64,000 nucleotides of DNA from Candidatus Accumulibacter regalis (lineage in GTDB: Bacteria; Pseudomonadota; Gammaproteobacteria; Burkholderiales; Rhodocyclaceae), in contig JEMY01000044.1 in NCBI GenBank assembly GCA_000585075.1, positions 1-64,000 on the forward strand, given 5' to 3'. Below are positions 17,180 through 25,875 of the stretch, piece by piece; the first letter of the stretch is position 1, and the number at the start of each line of letters is the position of its first letter. The translations under genes were made by a program, and so were the position numbers. Under the pieces are notes generated by a model that had not been told where the DNA came from, did not search any database, and worked only from the letters and a program-made list of their open reading frames with translations.

Positions 17180-18604
17180 ATGCTTGGCCGTTTGCTCGTC
17201 GCCGGAGTCGCCTGCGGGCTGGCTGTGGTTCTCTTCCCGTCACCCGGCGGCGCCGAGGACGCGCTCACCGCGTTGCGTCGTACCGGCACTGTCGGGAGCG
17301 GGGCTGCGCTCGTCGCCGAGCCTGTCGATAGTCGCCTGGGCGCGATGGCCGAGCCCGCCGCAGCCGCTTGGGGCGGGCTCAACGAGAAAGTGCCCATCCC
17401 GACCGAGGCGCGGGTCAGCGGCCTTCCGTTCCTGCAGGAGCTGATCAACCAGGCGCCTGCGGGATCGGTGCTCAAGCTCAAGCCGGGCAGATACTCTGGC
17501 CCGGTGGTCGTGGACAAGACCTTGACCATCGATGGCGGCGGCGCGGCGACGGTCGATGGCGGGGGCAAAGGCACCGTCTTTGTCCTGCAGGCCAATGACG
17601 CCGTTCTGCGCGACCTGCAGCTGACCAATTCCGGCGTTTCACACGATTCGGACGACGCCTGCCTGAACGTGCGCGGCGACCGCAACGTCATCGAGAATCT
17701 GCGCATCGACGATTGTCTGTTCGGCATCGATCTGAAAATGTCGAATGAGAACGTCCTGCGCGGCAACCGCATTCGTTCGAAGCCTTTCGATCTCGGCACG
17801 CGCGGCGACAGCCTGCGCCTTTGGTACAGCCACCGCAACCTGGTCGCCGACAACGTCATCGAGGATTCCCGTGACATGGTCGCCTGGTACTCGAATGCGA
17901 ACCACTACCTGAACAACGTTGCGCGGCGCAGTCGCTACTCGATCCATTTCATGTTTGCCGCCGACAATCTCGTCGAAGGCAACCGCTTCTACGACAACGC
18001 CGTCGGCGTCAACGTGATGTATTCGGGGGGCGGGGCGATCCGCAACAATCTCTTTTCGCACGCCAACGGTCCCACCGGCATGGCGGTCGGCTTCAAGGAG
18101 GCTTCCAACGTGCTTGTCGAGGGTAACGAGATCGTCTACTGCGCGGTCGGGGTCGGTCTCGACATGTCGCCATTCGAGCCGGACACGACGATCACCATTC
18201 GTGGCAACCGCATCGCCTACAACGGCATCGGGGTCAGCTTCCTGTCCGACAAGAAGGGCACCATCATCGAGCACAACGTCTTCGAGGGGAACCTGACGCA
18301 GGTGGCCATGGGCGACACCGGCAGCGCCAGCCGCAACCTCTGGCGCGGCAACTACTGGGACGACTATCAGGGCTTCGACCGCGACCAGGACGGCGTCGGC
18401 GACCGCCCGCACGAACTCTACGCCTATACCGATCAGCTGTGGATGGAGGTGCCTTACGCCCGCTTCTTCCGCAACGCGCCAATGATGGAAACGCTCGATT
18501 TCCTCGAACGCCTGGCGCCGTTTTCGACCCCGGTGATGTTGCTGCGCGACGAGCAGCCGGTTTTCAACAAGCCGCCGGAGACCAGCAAGAGGTCCGTCAA
18601 ATGA
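17180..18604 (+). CDS. nosD: Nitrous oxide reductase maturation protein NosD
   Basis: A 474-residue periplasmic protein needed to build the CuZ centre of NosZ. An N-terminal signal peptide (about residues 1-25, LLVAGVACGLAVVLF) is followed by a right-handed parallel beta-helix of repeated CASH units. Typical turns are NVIENLRIDDCLFGIDLK, ENVLRGNRI and NLVEGNRFYDNAVGVNV. It works with the NosFY transporter encoded downstream. It overlaps nosG by four bases. Confidence 0.95.
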   Translation: MLGRLLVAGVACGLAVVLFPSPGGAEDALTALRRTGTVGSGAALVAEPVDSRLGAMAEPAAAAWGGLNEKVPIPTEARVSGLPFLQELINQAPAGSVLKLKPGRYSGPVVVDKTLTIDGGGAATVDGGGKGTVFVLQANDAVLRDLQLTNSGVSHDSDDACLNVRGDRNVIENLRIDDCLFGIDLKMSNENVLRGNRIRSKPFDLGTRGDSLRLWYSHRNLVADNVIEDSRDMVAWYSNANHYLNNVARRSRYSIHFMFAADNLVEGNRFYDNAVGVNVMYSGGGAIRNNLFSHANGPTGMAVGFKEASNVLVEGNEIVYCAVGVGLDMSPFEPDTTITIRGNRIAYNGIGVSFLSDKKGTIIEHNVFEGNLTQVAMGDTGSASRNLWRGNYWDDYQGFDRDQDGVGDRPHELYAYTDQLWMEVPYARFFRNAPMMETLDFLERLAPFSTPVMLLRDEQPVFNKPPETSKRSVK

Positions 18605-19503
18605 ATGACAAGAGGGAAACTGAAGCCGCATCTGAAGCCGCGCCGCTTTCGCCAGTGGGTGAAGCCGCTCCGGTGGTCAACAACCGGCGCGCCAGGGCAC
18701 CGGTCCGCAAGCAGGCCAACCGGCGCAAGTTCATTCGCTCGGCGGTGATGATCGGCGGGGTGCTCGGCCTGGCGATGCTCGGCTACATCCCGGTGGCCAG
18801 TGCCAGGAAGTCACGTCTGCGCCCCCCCGGCGCACTCGAGGAAAGGGATTTCCTGTCCTCGTGCATCAAGTGCGGCCAGTGCGTCCAGGTCTGTCCGGTG
18901 GCGGCGATCAAGCTCGACGACATCGACCAGGGCTTCGGCGTCGGCGTGCCGTACATCGACGCCCGCGAGCAGGCCTGCGACTTCTCCTGCGACGCCGTGC
19001 AGTGCATTCTGGCGTGCCCGACCGGTTCGCTGACCTATACCAAGCCGCCGGCTCTGGAAATCCGTGCCGGCATGCCGCTGGCGCAGGCGCCGGTGCTCAA
19101 GGCCAAGGAAAACGACCCCGAGCCGACGCTGAACCTCAGCGAGCGCATCGGCGTCGCCCGTCTGGCACACCCCGAGTCGTGCCTGGCGGTACAGGGCAAG
19201 GGCTTCAGTGGGCAGGCGCGCGGCGCGGATTTTCGTGGCCACCTGCGCTACGTGGCGGTCGACCGCTGGAAGCCGGTGCCGGTACGCGACCACCCCTACC
19301 AGCGCGATCTCTGCGACCTCTGTGTCACCGAGTGTCCGATCAGGGACGCCATCCACATGAAAGAGACGATCGCCGCCGACGGCAGCAAGCAGTATCGGCC
19401 CGAGGTGCTCGAGCAGTGCGTCGGCTGTGGTGTCTGCGAGATGATCTGCCCGGTCGAACCGGCGGCGATCGTCGTCGATCAACGCCAGCCCTGGAGTGCG
19501 TGA
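18601..19503 (+). CDS. nosG: Ferredoxin-type membrane-anchored protein NosG
   Basis: A 300-residue NapG-like protein with four [4Fe-4S] binding motifs: CIKCGQCVQVCP, CDFSC...CILACP, CDLCVTECP and CVGCGVCEMICP. An N-terminal hydrophobic segment (RSAVMIGGVLGLAMLGYIP) preceded by RRK resembles a Tat-type anchor. With NosH it is thought to form a quinol-oxidising module that feeds electrons towards N2O reduction in clade II organisms. The start codon overlaps the nosD stop, and the gene overlaps nosH by one base. Confidence 0.94.
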   Translation: MNDKRETEAASEAAPLSPVGEAAPVVNNRRARAPVRKQANRRKFIRSAVMIGGVLGLAMLGYIPVASARKSRLRPPGALEERDFLSSCIKCGQCVQVCPVAAIKLDDIDQGFGVGVPYIDAREQACDFSCDAVQCILACPTGSLTYTKPPALEIRAGMPLAQAPVLKAKENDPEPTLNLSERIGVARLAHPESCLAVQGKGFSGQARGADFRGHLRYVAVDRWKPVPVRDHPYQRDLCDLCVTECPIRDAIHMKETIAADGSKQYRPEVLEQCVGCGVCEMICPVEPAAIVVDQRQPWSA

Positions 19504-20465
19504 TGAGCCACTTTGAACGTATTCGGGTAATGTTCGGCGCGGCGCCGGAGAAACCCACCGTCGTGACCCCGGAAGCGAAACAGGTGCACAGCCTGAAGCG
19601 CATGACCAAGGCCGACTTCGAGGCCATCAAGCAGCACGCGCGCGACCATGAACTGGTGACCCACAAATGGCGCAACCGCCGCTGGGCCGTCCTCATTCTC
19701 GCCAACCTCTTGTTCACCTTTTCGTTCTGGCTCGATATCCAGGTTCTCGAAGGCGCGTTGACCGCCTCGCGCTTCGTTGGTTTTCACCTCATCGACCTCA
19801 ACTCGGCCTTGCAGGTGATGCTGGCGCACAAGCACATCATCGTCAATCTGTTCATCGGCACGGCGACGGTCTTCGTCCTCTGGGCCGTGCTCGGCGGGCG
19901 TTCCTTCTGCTCCTGGGTGTGCCCCTACCATCTCCTCGCCGAGTGGTTCGAGTGGCTGCACCTGAAGCTGGTGAGCAAGAAACTGGTCAGCGACCACGAG
20001 TTCCATCGCGGTACGCGCAGCGTTTTCTGGGTCGTCTTTGCCTTGCTGGCGGTGGTCAGCGGCTACACGGTCTTCGAGACCATTTCGCCGACCGGAATCC
20101 TGTCGCGAGCCCTGATCTACGGTCCCTCGCTGGCGCTCGGCTGGGTCCTGCTGCTGCTTGTTTTCGAAGTCGTTTACTCGCGCCGCGCCTGGTGCCGTTA
20201 CGTCTGCCCGATCGGCCTGACCTATGGTATCGTGGGCGCCGTTTCGCCGGTGCGCGTCGAGTACCGGCTGGACAAGTGCTTTCACGAAGGTGATTGCCGC
20301 AAGGTCTGCCTGGTGCCGCACGTCCTCGACGTGGTGATCAAGGGCCGGGCCGCCGAGATGACCACCCCGATCGGACCCGACTGCACGCGCTGCGGGCTGT
20401 GTGTCGACGTTTGCCCGAGTGGCGCGCTGGTCTTTGACGTCAAGGGCTTGAGCAAGCTGCTCTGA
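19503..20465 (+). CDS. nosH: NapH/NosR-like membrane ferredoxin NosH
   Basis: A 320-residue inner-membrane protein with four transmembrane helices. It has the two CX3CP motifs of the NapH/NosR family, CSWVCPY and CRYVCPIG. Near the C-terminus are [4Fe-4S] motifs, including CTRCGLCVDVCP. It pairs with NosG as a quinol dehydrogenase. The N-terminal 70 residues are cytoplasmic. ATG at 19503 overlaps the nosG stop. Confidence 0.94.
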   Translation: MSHFERIRVMFGAAPEKPTVVTPEAKQVHSLKRMTKADFEAIKQHARDHELVTHKWRNRRWAVLILANLLFTFSFWLDIQVLEGALTASRFVGFHLIDLNSALQVMLAHKHIIVNLFIGTATVFVLWAVLGGRSFCSWVCPYHLLAEWFEWLHLKLVSKKLVSDHEFHRGTRSVFWVVFALLAVVSGYTVFETISPTGILSRALIYGPSLALGWVLLLLVFEVVYSRRAWCRYVCPIGLTYGIVGAVSPVRVEYRLDKCFHEGDCRKVCLVPHVLDVVIKGRAAEMTTPIGPDCTRCGLCVDVCPSGALVFDVKGLSKLL

Positions 20466-20474
20466 AGGTTGTCA

Positions 20475-21347
20475 ATGATCCGTTTTGAAAACGTCGGTAA
20501 GGACTTCAGGAAGGTCCGCGTACTCGACGGCGTCGAACTCGATATCGCGCTTGGCGAACGAATCGCCCTGATCGGCTCGAATGGCGCCGGCAAGACGACC
20601 TTGATCCGCTGTCTGCTCGGCGAGTACACGCACCAGGGCACCGTGACCATCGACGGCCAGCAGCCGCGCGCCGAGCGCACGCAGGTGCTTGGCAGGGTCG
20701 GTTTCGTGCCGCAGTTGCCACCGCCGCTGAAGATGCCGGTCGGGCAGCTGGTCAGTTTCGCGGCCGCTGTCTGCCGCTCCGACAGCAAGCGAATTTTTGC
20801 TGTCGCCAGGCGCCTCGGGCTGGACGTCGCGCCGATCCTGACACGGCCATTCAACCGCCTGTCGGGGGGGATGAAGCAGAAGTTGTTGATTGCCATCGCC
20901 CTTGGCCGTGACGCGCAGGTGCTGGTGATGGATGAGCCGGCCGCCAACCTCGACCCCGAGGCGCGGCACATCTTCTTTTCCCTGCTCGCCGAGCGACTCG
21001 AGAACACGACGATGATCATCTCCAGCCACCGCCTCGACGAGGTCGCGCCACTGGTCAACCGGGTGGTCGAGATGGACACCGGCAGGATCGTCCTTGACGA
21101 TCGCGTTGCCGAGGATTCCAAGCTCTCGGCCCTGTTCCAGGTGCACCTGACGCTGGCCCGTGCCGACGCGGCCATCGCCAAGACGCTGGGCGCCTGGCAG
21201 TTTGCCGACCGCGGCGCCGGCGTCGAGTGGCACGGCACGGTTTCCGGGCCCGACCGCCTGCGCTTCATGGGGACGGTGTCGCGCTACGTCGGACTGTTGT
21301 CGCGTATCGAGATGAAGGAAGTCGACGCGGCGGTCGTCCTGCAGTGA
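20475..21347 (+). CDS. nosF: ABC transporter ATP-binding protein NosF
   Basis: A 290-residue ATPase of the NosDFY system that supports CuZ assembly. Walker A is GSNGAGKTT, the signature is LSGGMKQ, and Walker B is VLVMDEPAA. A TTG two codons upstream (20469) is possible, but the GAAGG ribosome binding site at 20464-20468 is well spaced for the ATG at 20475. A C-terminal domain of about 80 residues follows the ATPase. Confidence 0.95.
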   Translation: MIRFENVGKDFRKVRVLDGVELDIALGERIALIGSNGAGKTTLIRCLLGEYTHQGTVTIDGQQPRAERTQVLGRVGFVPQLPPPLKMPVGQLVSFAAAVCRSDSKRIFAVARRLGLDVAPILTRPFNRLSGGMKQKLLIAIALGRDAQVLVMDEPAANLDPEARHIFFSLLAERLENTTMIISSHRLDEVAPLVNRVVEMDTGRIVLDDRVAEDSKLSALFQVHLTLARADAAIAKTLGAWQFADRGAGVEWHGTVSGPDRLRFMGTVSRYVGLLSRIEMKEVDAAVVLQ

Positions 21348-21360
21348 GGTACAGACAGCA

Positions 21361-21834
21361 ATGAAACGACGGCGCTTTCTCGAAATTCTTCCGGCAGTAA
21401 CTCTTGGCCCCTGTTGCAGGCCGCTCGTGGGCGTCGCGGCTGGCTGGTCGCTGGCCGCCTGCAGTGGCGAGCCGAGCAGCGGCCCGATCCAGGTCAAATG
21501 GGACAGAGACGCCGACCCGCGTTGCGGCATGATCATCAGCGACAAGCGTTTCGCGGCGCAGATTCGCGATCCTCAGGGCAAGGCGTGGAAATTCGACGAC
21601 ATCGGTTGCGCGATATTCTGGCTCTCGCAAAGGCCGTTCAACGAGGAAACGCCGAACACCGAGTTCTGGGTCGCCGACTATCGCATGGGCGGCTGGATCG
21701 ACGCCCGCCAGGCGCATTATCTACCCGGGAAAAAAAGTCCGATGGGCTACCAGTTTGGCGCTGTCGCTCGTCCGGAGGCGGATGCGGTCTCGTACCGGGA
21801 AATGAAAGAGCGCATTCTGGCGCGCGGCCAATGA
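21361..21834 (+). CDS. nosL: Copper-binding lipoprotein NosL
   Basis: A 157-residue outer-membrane-type lipoprotein that delivers Cu(I) for NosZ maturation. The lipobox is LAAC at about residues 30-33. The copper motif CGMIIS follows at DADPRCGM. Downstream blocks (FWVADYRMGGWIDARQAHYL, SPMGYQFGAV) are typical of NosL. The signal region carries RRRRF and is longer than usual. Confidence 0.93.
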   Translation: MKRRRFLEILPAVTLGPCCRPLVGVAAGWSLAACSGEPSSGPIQVKWDRDADPRCGMIISDKRFAAQIRDPQGKAWKFDDIGCAIFWLSQRPFNEETPNTEFWVADYRMGGWIDARQAHYLPGKKSPMGYQFGAVARPEADAVSYREMKERILARGQ

Positions 21835-21844
21835 AGCGACGCCC

Positions 21845-22672
21845 ATGAATTCACTTCTCCTGACTGCCCGGCTGGACATCGTCGAATCGCTGCGTGCGCG
21901 CTGGTTCCTGCTCTACAGCCTGGTTTTCGGTGGCATCGTCGCTCTGCTCTTCGCCTTCGGCCTGACCGAGTCGCGGGTGCTGGGCTTCATCGGCTTGTCG
22001 CGGCTGCTGGTGACCTATATCCAGCTGACCATGGCCATCCTGCCGATCTTCGTGCTCATCACCACCGTGCGTTCGGTGGCCGGTGACCGCGAAGCCGGCG
22101 TCTTCGAATACCTGCTCTCGCTGCCGGTGTCGCTGTCGGCGTGGTTCTGGGGAAAGATCCTCGGGCGCTACGTGACCATCTTCCTGCCCGTTTTCGTGGC
22201 CATGCTAGGGGCCGTCCTTTGGGCGCAGCTGAAGGCCATCGACGTGCCCTGGGAAATGTTCTTCTATTACACCGGCCTGCTGGCGGCCATGGCCTGGTGC
22301 TTTCTCGGCATTGGCATGCTGATCTCGACGCTGGCACGCAGCACTGACGTCGCGCAGGGTGCAGCGTTCGTCGTCTGGCTGAGCATGCTGCTGTTCCTCG
22401 ACCTGATCCTGCTCGGGGTCATGATCCAGGGCCGGATCGCCCCCGAAGTCGCCGTCGGCATTGCCTTGCTCAACCCGCTGCAGGTCTTTCGTACCGCTTC
22501 GCTGGCCATGTTCGATCCGCAACTGATCGTCCTCGGGCCGTCGGCCTACGTCATCCTCGACCTCTTCGGCAGCAGCGGCTACCGCTTCTACGCCTTGCTC
22601 TACCCGCTGGCCATCGGTTCGCTGGCCGCGCTGGTCGGTTTTCTGACCTTCCGTCGCAGTGACCTGCCTTGA
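21845..22672 (+). CDS. nosY: ABC transporter permease NosY
   Basis: A 275-residue inner-membrane permease with six predicted helices that pairs with NosF and NosD. TM1 lies near residue 20 (WFLLYSLVFGGIVALLFAFG). The cytoplasmic EYLLSLPVSLSAWFWGKILG segment is characteristic of ABC-2 permeases. Length and gene order agree with NosY. It is the last nos gene. Confidence 0.94.
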   Translation: MNSLLLTARLDIVESLRARWFLLYSLVFGGIVALLFAFGLTESRVLGFIGLSRLLVTYIQLTMAILPIFVLITTVRSVAGDREAGVFEYLLSLPVSLSAWFWGKILGRYVTIFLPVFVAMLGAVLWAQLKAIDVPWEMFFYYTGLLAAMAWCFLGIGMLISTLARSTDVAQGAAFVVWLSMLLFLDLILLGVMIQGRIAPEVAVGIALLNPLQVFRTASLAMFDPQLIVLGPSAYVILDLFGSSGYRFYALLYPLAIGSLAALVGFLTFRRSDLP

Positions 22673-22685
22673 GCGCGGGGCAGCG

Positions 22686-23186
22686 ATGAAGCGCCTGCTG
22701 GCAACCCTCTTGCTCGCTGCGCAGGCCTTTTCAGCGGCCGCCGCCGAGCCGCCGTCGACGGCGCCGTTCTTTGCCTTGACCCTGCCCGCACTTGACGGGC
22801 CCTCGGTGGCGCTGGAGTCGTTCAGGGGCAAGCCGCTGCTGGTCAATTTCTGGGCGCGCTGGTGTGGTCCCTGTCGCAAGGAGATTCCCGATCTGGCCGC
22901 GCTGCAGGCGAAATACCGGGGCCGGGGGCTGCGGGTGCTCGGCATAGCTGTCGAGGATGCCGACAAGCGCGAGCAGTTGCGCGAATTCGGCCGCGCCTAC
23001 GAGATGAACTACACTTCGCTGATCGGCGGCAGCGAGGAGAGCATAGAACTGATGAAGGCGCTGGGTAATGGCCATGCGGGCCTGCCGTTTACGATCGTCA
23101 TCGACCGCGCAGGCCGCATCCGCAGCAGCGAACTCGGCGCTATGGATCAAGCGGAGATGGAAGACGCCGTCAGGCCGATTCTTTGA
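22686..23186 (+). CDS. Exported TlpA/ResA-like thioredoxin
   Basis: A 166-residue periplasmic thiol-disulfide reductase. A signal peptide covers about residues 1-20. The redox motif is WCGPC in LLVNFWARWCGPCRKEIP. The cis-proline segment is GLPFTIVIDRAG. It sits 13 bases after nosY and 62 bases before nirF. In that position it may reduce apocytochrome or copper-site cysteines for the nos and nir proteins, which is inferred from context. Confidence 0.88.
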   Translation: MKRLLATLLLAAQAFSAAAAEPPSTAPFFALTLPALDGPSVALESFRGKPLLVNFWARWCGPCRKEIPDLAALQAKYRGRGLRVLGIAVEDADKREQLREFGRAYEMNYTSLIGGSEESIELMKALGNGHAGLPFTIVIDRAGRIRSSELGAMDQAEMEDAVRPIL

Positions 23187-23248
23187 GGGGTCGAGCGGCG
23201 GGCACTGTCCTTTTTTTATGCGCCGATGGCGCGTTTAGAGTGAAGACC

Positions 23249-24415
23249 ATGATGAGAAAACTGTTCTCCCTGTTGGCGATCGTCGTGCTTGCCGGCTGTG
23301 CGGCGCCACCTTTGCGCGGCACGGGCGACCTCGGGCTGGTGATCGAACGCGCCAGTGGCCAGGTCAGCCTCGTCGATACCAGCCAGGGCAAGCCGTACGC
23401 CACGGTTGGCGGACTCGGCGATCTCTCGCACGCGTCGGTCGTCTACTCGCGCGACGGACGCTACGCCTACGTCTTCGGCCGTGACGGCGGGCTTAGCAAG
23501 GTCGATTTGCTTGAAGCGCGGATCGTCAAGCGTGTTCTGCAGTCGGGCAACGCCATCGGCGGCTCGATTTCGCAGGACGGTCGCATCGTCGTCGCGCAGA
23601 ATTACAAGCCGGGCGGGATCAAGGCGTTCGATGCGGAGACCCTCGAGCTGCTCTCCGAAGTGCCGGCCGAATACGCGCCGGGGAGCTTCTCGAAAGTGGT
23701 CGGTCTGGCCGATCTTTCCGGCAACCGCTTTGCCTACGCGCTCTTCGATGGCGGCGAAATCTGGGTCAGCGACTTCTCCGATCCGCGCCATCCGACCACC
23801 CAACGCTACCCCGCCGGCCGGCAACCTTACGACGGCTTGGTGACGCCCGACGGGCGCCATTATCTGGCCGGGCTGTTCGGCGAGGACGGTGTCGCCCTGC
23901 TCGATACCTGGCAGCCGGAGAAGGGGACGCGGTGGATTCTGAACAATTACGGGCGCGGCGAAGAGAAACTGCCGGTCTTCAAGATGCCGCACCTGCGCGG
24001 CTGGTCGATGGCACAGGGAAATGCCTACCTGCCGGCCATTGGTCGGCACGAGGTGCTCGTCGTTTCGGGCAGCAACTGGCAGGAAGTTGGCCGCATCGCC
24101 GTCAAGGGACAACCGGTGTTCGTCATGGCGCGCCCCGATGGGCGGCAGGTGTGGGTCAATTTCGCCTTTCCTGACAACGGATGGGTGCAGGTGATCGACA
24201 CGCTGAGCGGCAAGGTGGTGCACACGCTCGAGCCGGGCAAGGCGATTCTGCACATGGAGTTCACGCCGCGTGGCGAGCAGGTCTGGCTTTCCGCCCGTGA
24301 CGACAACAAGGTGGTGATCTACGATACCGCGACGCTGGCCAAGGTGGGCGAGTTTGCCGCCCAGGCGCCGAGCGGAATTTTCTTCACCAGCCGCGCGCAG
24401 CGCACGGGATTCTGA
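23249..24415 (+). CDS. nirF: Heme d1 biosynthesis protein NirF
   Basis: A 388-residue lipoprotein with an eight-bladed propeller like the d1 domain of nitrite reductase NirS. It acts late in heme d1 synthesis (dehydrogenation of dihydro-heme d12 in current models). The lipobox is LAGC near residue 15. Propeller repeats include SHASVVYSRDGRYAYVFGRD and GGSISQDGRIVVAQNYKPGG. An upstream in-frame extension lacks signal-peptide character, so the ATG at 23249 is used. A second ATG follows it immediately. Confidence 0.94.
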   Translation: MMRKLFSLLAIVVLAGCAAPPLRGTGDLGLVIERASGQVSLVDTSQGKPYATVGGLGDLSHASVVYSRDGRYAYVFGRDGGLSKVDLLEARIVKRVLQSGNAIGGSISQDGRIVVAQNYKPGGIKAFDAETLELLSEVPAEYAPGSFSKVVGLADLSGNRFAYALFDGGEIWVSDFSDPRHPTTQRYPAGRQPYDGLVTPDGRHYLAGLFGEDGVALLDTWQPEKGTRWILNNYGRGEEKLPVFKMPHLRGWSMAQGNAYLPAIGRHEVLVVSGSNWQEVGRIAVKGQPVFVMARPDGRQVWVNFAFPDNGWVQVIDTLSGKVVHTLEPGKAILHMEFTPRGEQVWLSARDDNKVVIYDTATLAKVGEFAAQAPSGIFFTSRAQRTGF

Positions 24416-24422
24416 GAAAGCA

Positions 24423-25403
24423 ATGACTGACGAGGCGATCGATTTTCGTTTGCTGAACGACTTCCAGAGGGACTTTCCGCTCTGCCCGGCGCCGTTCGCC
24501 GAGTTGGCGGCGCGCCTTGGCGTTGCTGAAGGCGCTGTATTGCGGCTGCTCGAGGCGCTGCGCCGCCAGGGCAAGATCGCGCGGGTCGGGGCCGTCTTCG
24601 CACCCAAGCGTATCGGCGCCAGCACGCTGGCGGCGATGGCCGTGCCGCCGGAGAAGCTTTCTGCGCTTGCCGAGACGGTGAATCGCTTTCCGGAGGTGAA
24701 CCACAACTACGAGCGCGAGCATCACTACAACCTCTGGTTCGTCGTCACCGCCGGTTCGGAAGGTCGTCTGCAGGCGGCGCTGGGGGCCATCGAGCAGGCG
24801 GCCGGCTGCCCGCTCCTGCGCCTGCCCTTGCTGCAGGAATACCACATCGACCTCGGTTTTTCGCTCGACGGCAACGGCAAGAAACCCTTGACGGCGCCGG
24901 TGCGCAGGCAGGCGTTCGTGGCGCCCCGGCCGCTCGACGAATTCGAGCGTCGGCTGGTGATCGCCTTGCAGGAAGGCTTGCCCTTGTTCATCCGGCCGTT
25001 CTCGGTGCTCGCCAGTCGCGTTGGCTGCGACGAGAGTGAGGTTCTCGAACGCATTCGTCGCTGGTGCGCCGACGGCATCATCAAGCGCTTCGGAGTGATC
25101 GTCCGGCATCACGAGCTTGGCTACCGGGCCAACGCCATGCTGGTCCACGACATTCCCGACGAAGCGGTCGCCGAGACGGGAGAAATCCTCGCCCGGGAAC
25201 CGGGAGTGACGCTCTGCTATCAGCGTCCGCGGGTGCTTCCGGAGTGGCGCTACAACCTGTTCTGCATGATTCACGGCCAGGTTCGCGCCGAAGTCGAGGC
25301 CCGGATCGTCGAGTTGCGCGCCCGCCTGCACCTCGAGGACTACGCGCACGCCATTCTCTTCTCGCTCACCCGCTTCAAGCAGAGCGGCGCGCGCTATGCG
25401 TGA
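24423..25403 (+). CDS. nirDL: Siroheme decarboxylase NirD-NirL fusion
   Basis: A 326-residue protein made of two Lrp/AsnC-like siroheme decarboxylase halves, NirD-like (about 1-160) and NirL-like (about 175-326). Together with NirG and NirH these convert siroheme to 12,18-didecarboxysiroheme. The first half carries FPEVNHNYEREHHYNLWFVV, and the second carries VTLCYQRPRVLPEWRYNLFC. The histidines and tyrosines of these blocks are the proposed active-site region. It starts seven bases after nirF and overlaps nirG by eight bases. Confidence 0.93.
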   Translation: MTDEAIDFRLLNDFQRDFPLCPAPFAELAARLGVAEGAVLRLLEALRRQGKIARVGAVFAPKRIGASTLAAMAVPPEKLSALAETVNRFPEVNHNYEREHHYNLWFVVTAGSEGRLQAALGAIEQAAGCPLLRLPLLQEYHIDLGFSLDGNGKKPLTAPVRRQAFVAPRPLDEFERRLVIALQEGLPLFIRPFSVLASRVGCDESEVLERIRRWCADGIIKRFGVIVRHHELGYRANAMLVHDIPDEAVAETGEILAREPGVTLCYQRPRVLPEWRYNLFCMIHGQVRAEVEARIVELRARLHLEDYAHAILFSLTRFKQSGARYA

Positions 25404-25875
25404 AGCGGCGAGCATCGACGCCATCGATCGGGCGATCATCGATGGCTTGCAGGGAGGTTTTCCGATCTGCGAGCGGCCCTACGCCGAAGTCGCCGCGCGC
25501 TTGGCAATCAGCGAGGAGCAATTGCTCGGCCGCTTGCAGGCCATGCTCGACGCGCGCGTCCTGACCCGTTTCGGGCCGATGTTTCAGGTCGAGCGCATGG
25601 GGGGGGCCTTCGTCCTCGCCGCGATGCGCGTTCCCGAAGCAGACTGGCAGCGGGTGCTCGAAGTGGTCAATGCCTTCCCGCAGGTGGCGCACAACTACCG
25701 CCGCGAAAGCGAGCGCAACTGCGACTTCAACATGTGGTTCGTTCTGGCCACCGAAAGTGCCGACGGGATTGCTGCCGCGGTGCGCAGCATCGAGGAAGCG
25801 AGCGGTCTGCCGGTTTTTCCCTTCCCCAAGTTGCAGGAATACTTTGTCGAGATGAAGCTGGCGGTGCGCACATGA
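25396..25875 (+). CDS. nirG: Siroheme decarboxylase subunit NirG
   Basis: A 159-residue AsnC-like protein of the siroheme decarboxylase set. It has an N-terminal helix-turn-helix-like region (YAEVAARLAISEEQLLGRL) and the conserved block FPQVAHNYRRESERNCDFNM. It resembles the first half of NirDL. The start overlaps the end of nirDL by eight bases and the stop overlaps nirH (ATGA), so translation is probably coupled. Confidence 0.93.
   Translation: MREAASIDAIDRAIIDGLQGGFPICERPYAEVAARLAISEEQLLGRLQAMLDARVLTRFGPMFQVERMGGAFVLAAMRVPEADWQRVLEVVNAFPQVAHNYRRESERNCDFNMWFVLATESADGIAAAVRSIEEASGLPVFPFPKLQEYFVEMKLAVRT

Noticed and set aside
20469-20474. TTG start for nosF two codons upstream
   Set aside because: The GAAGG ribosome binding site would directly abut it. 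The ATG at 20475 has better spacing.
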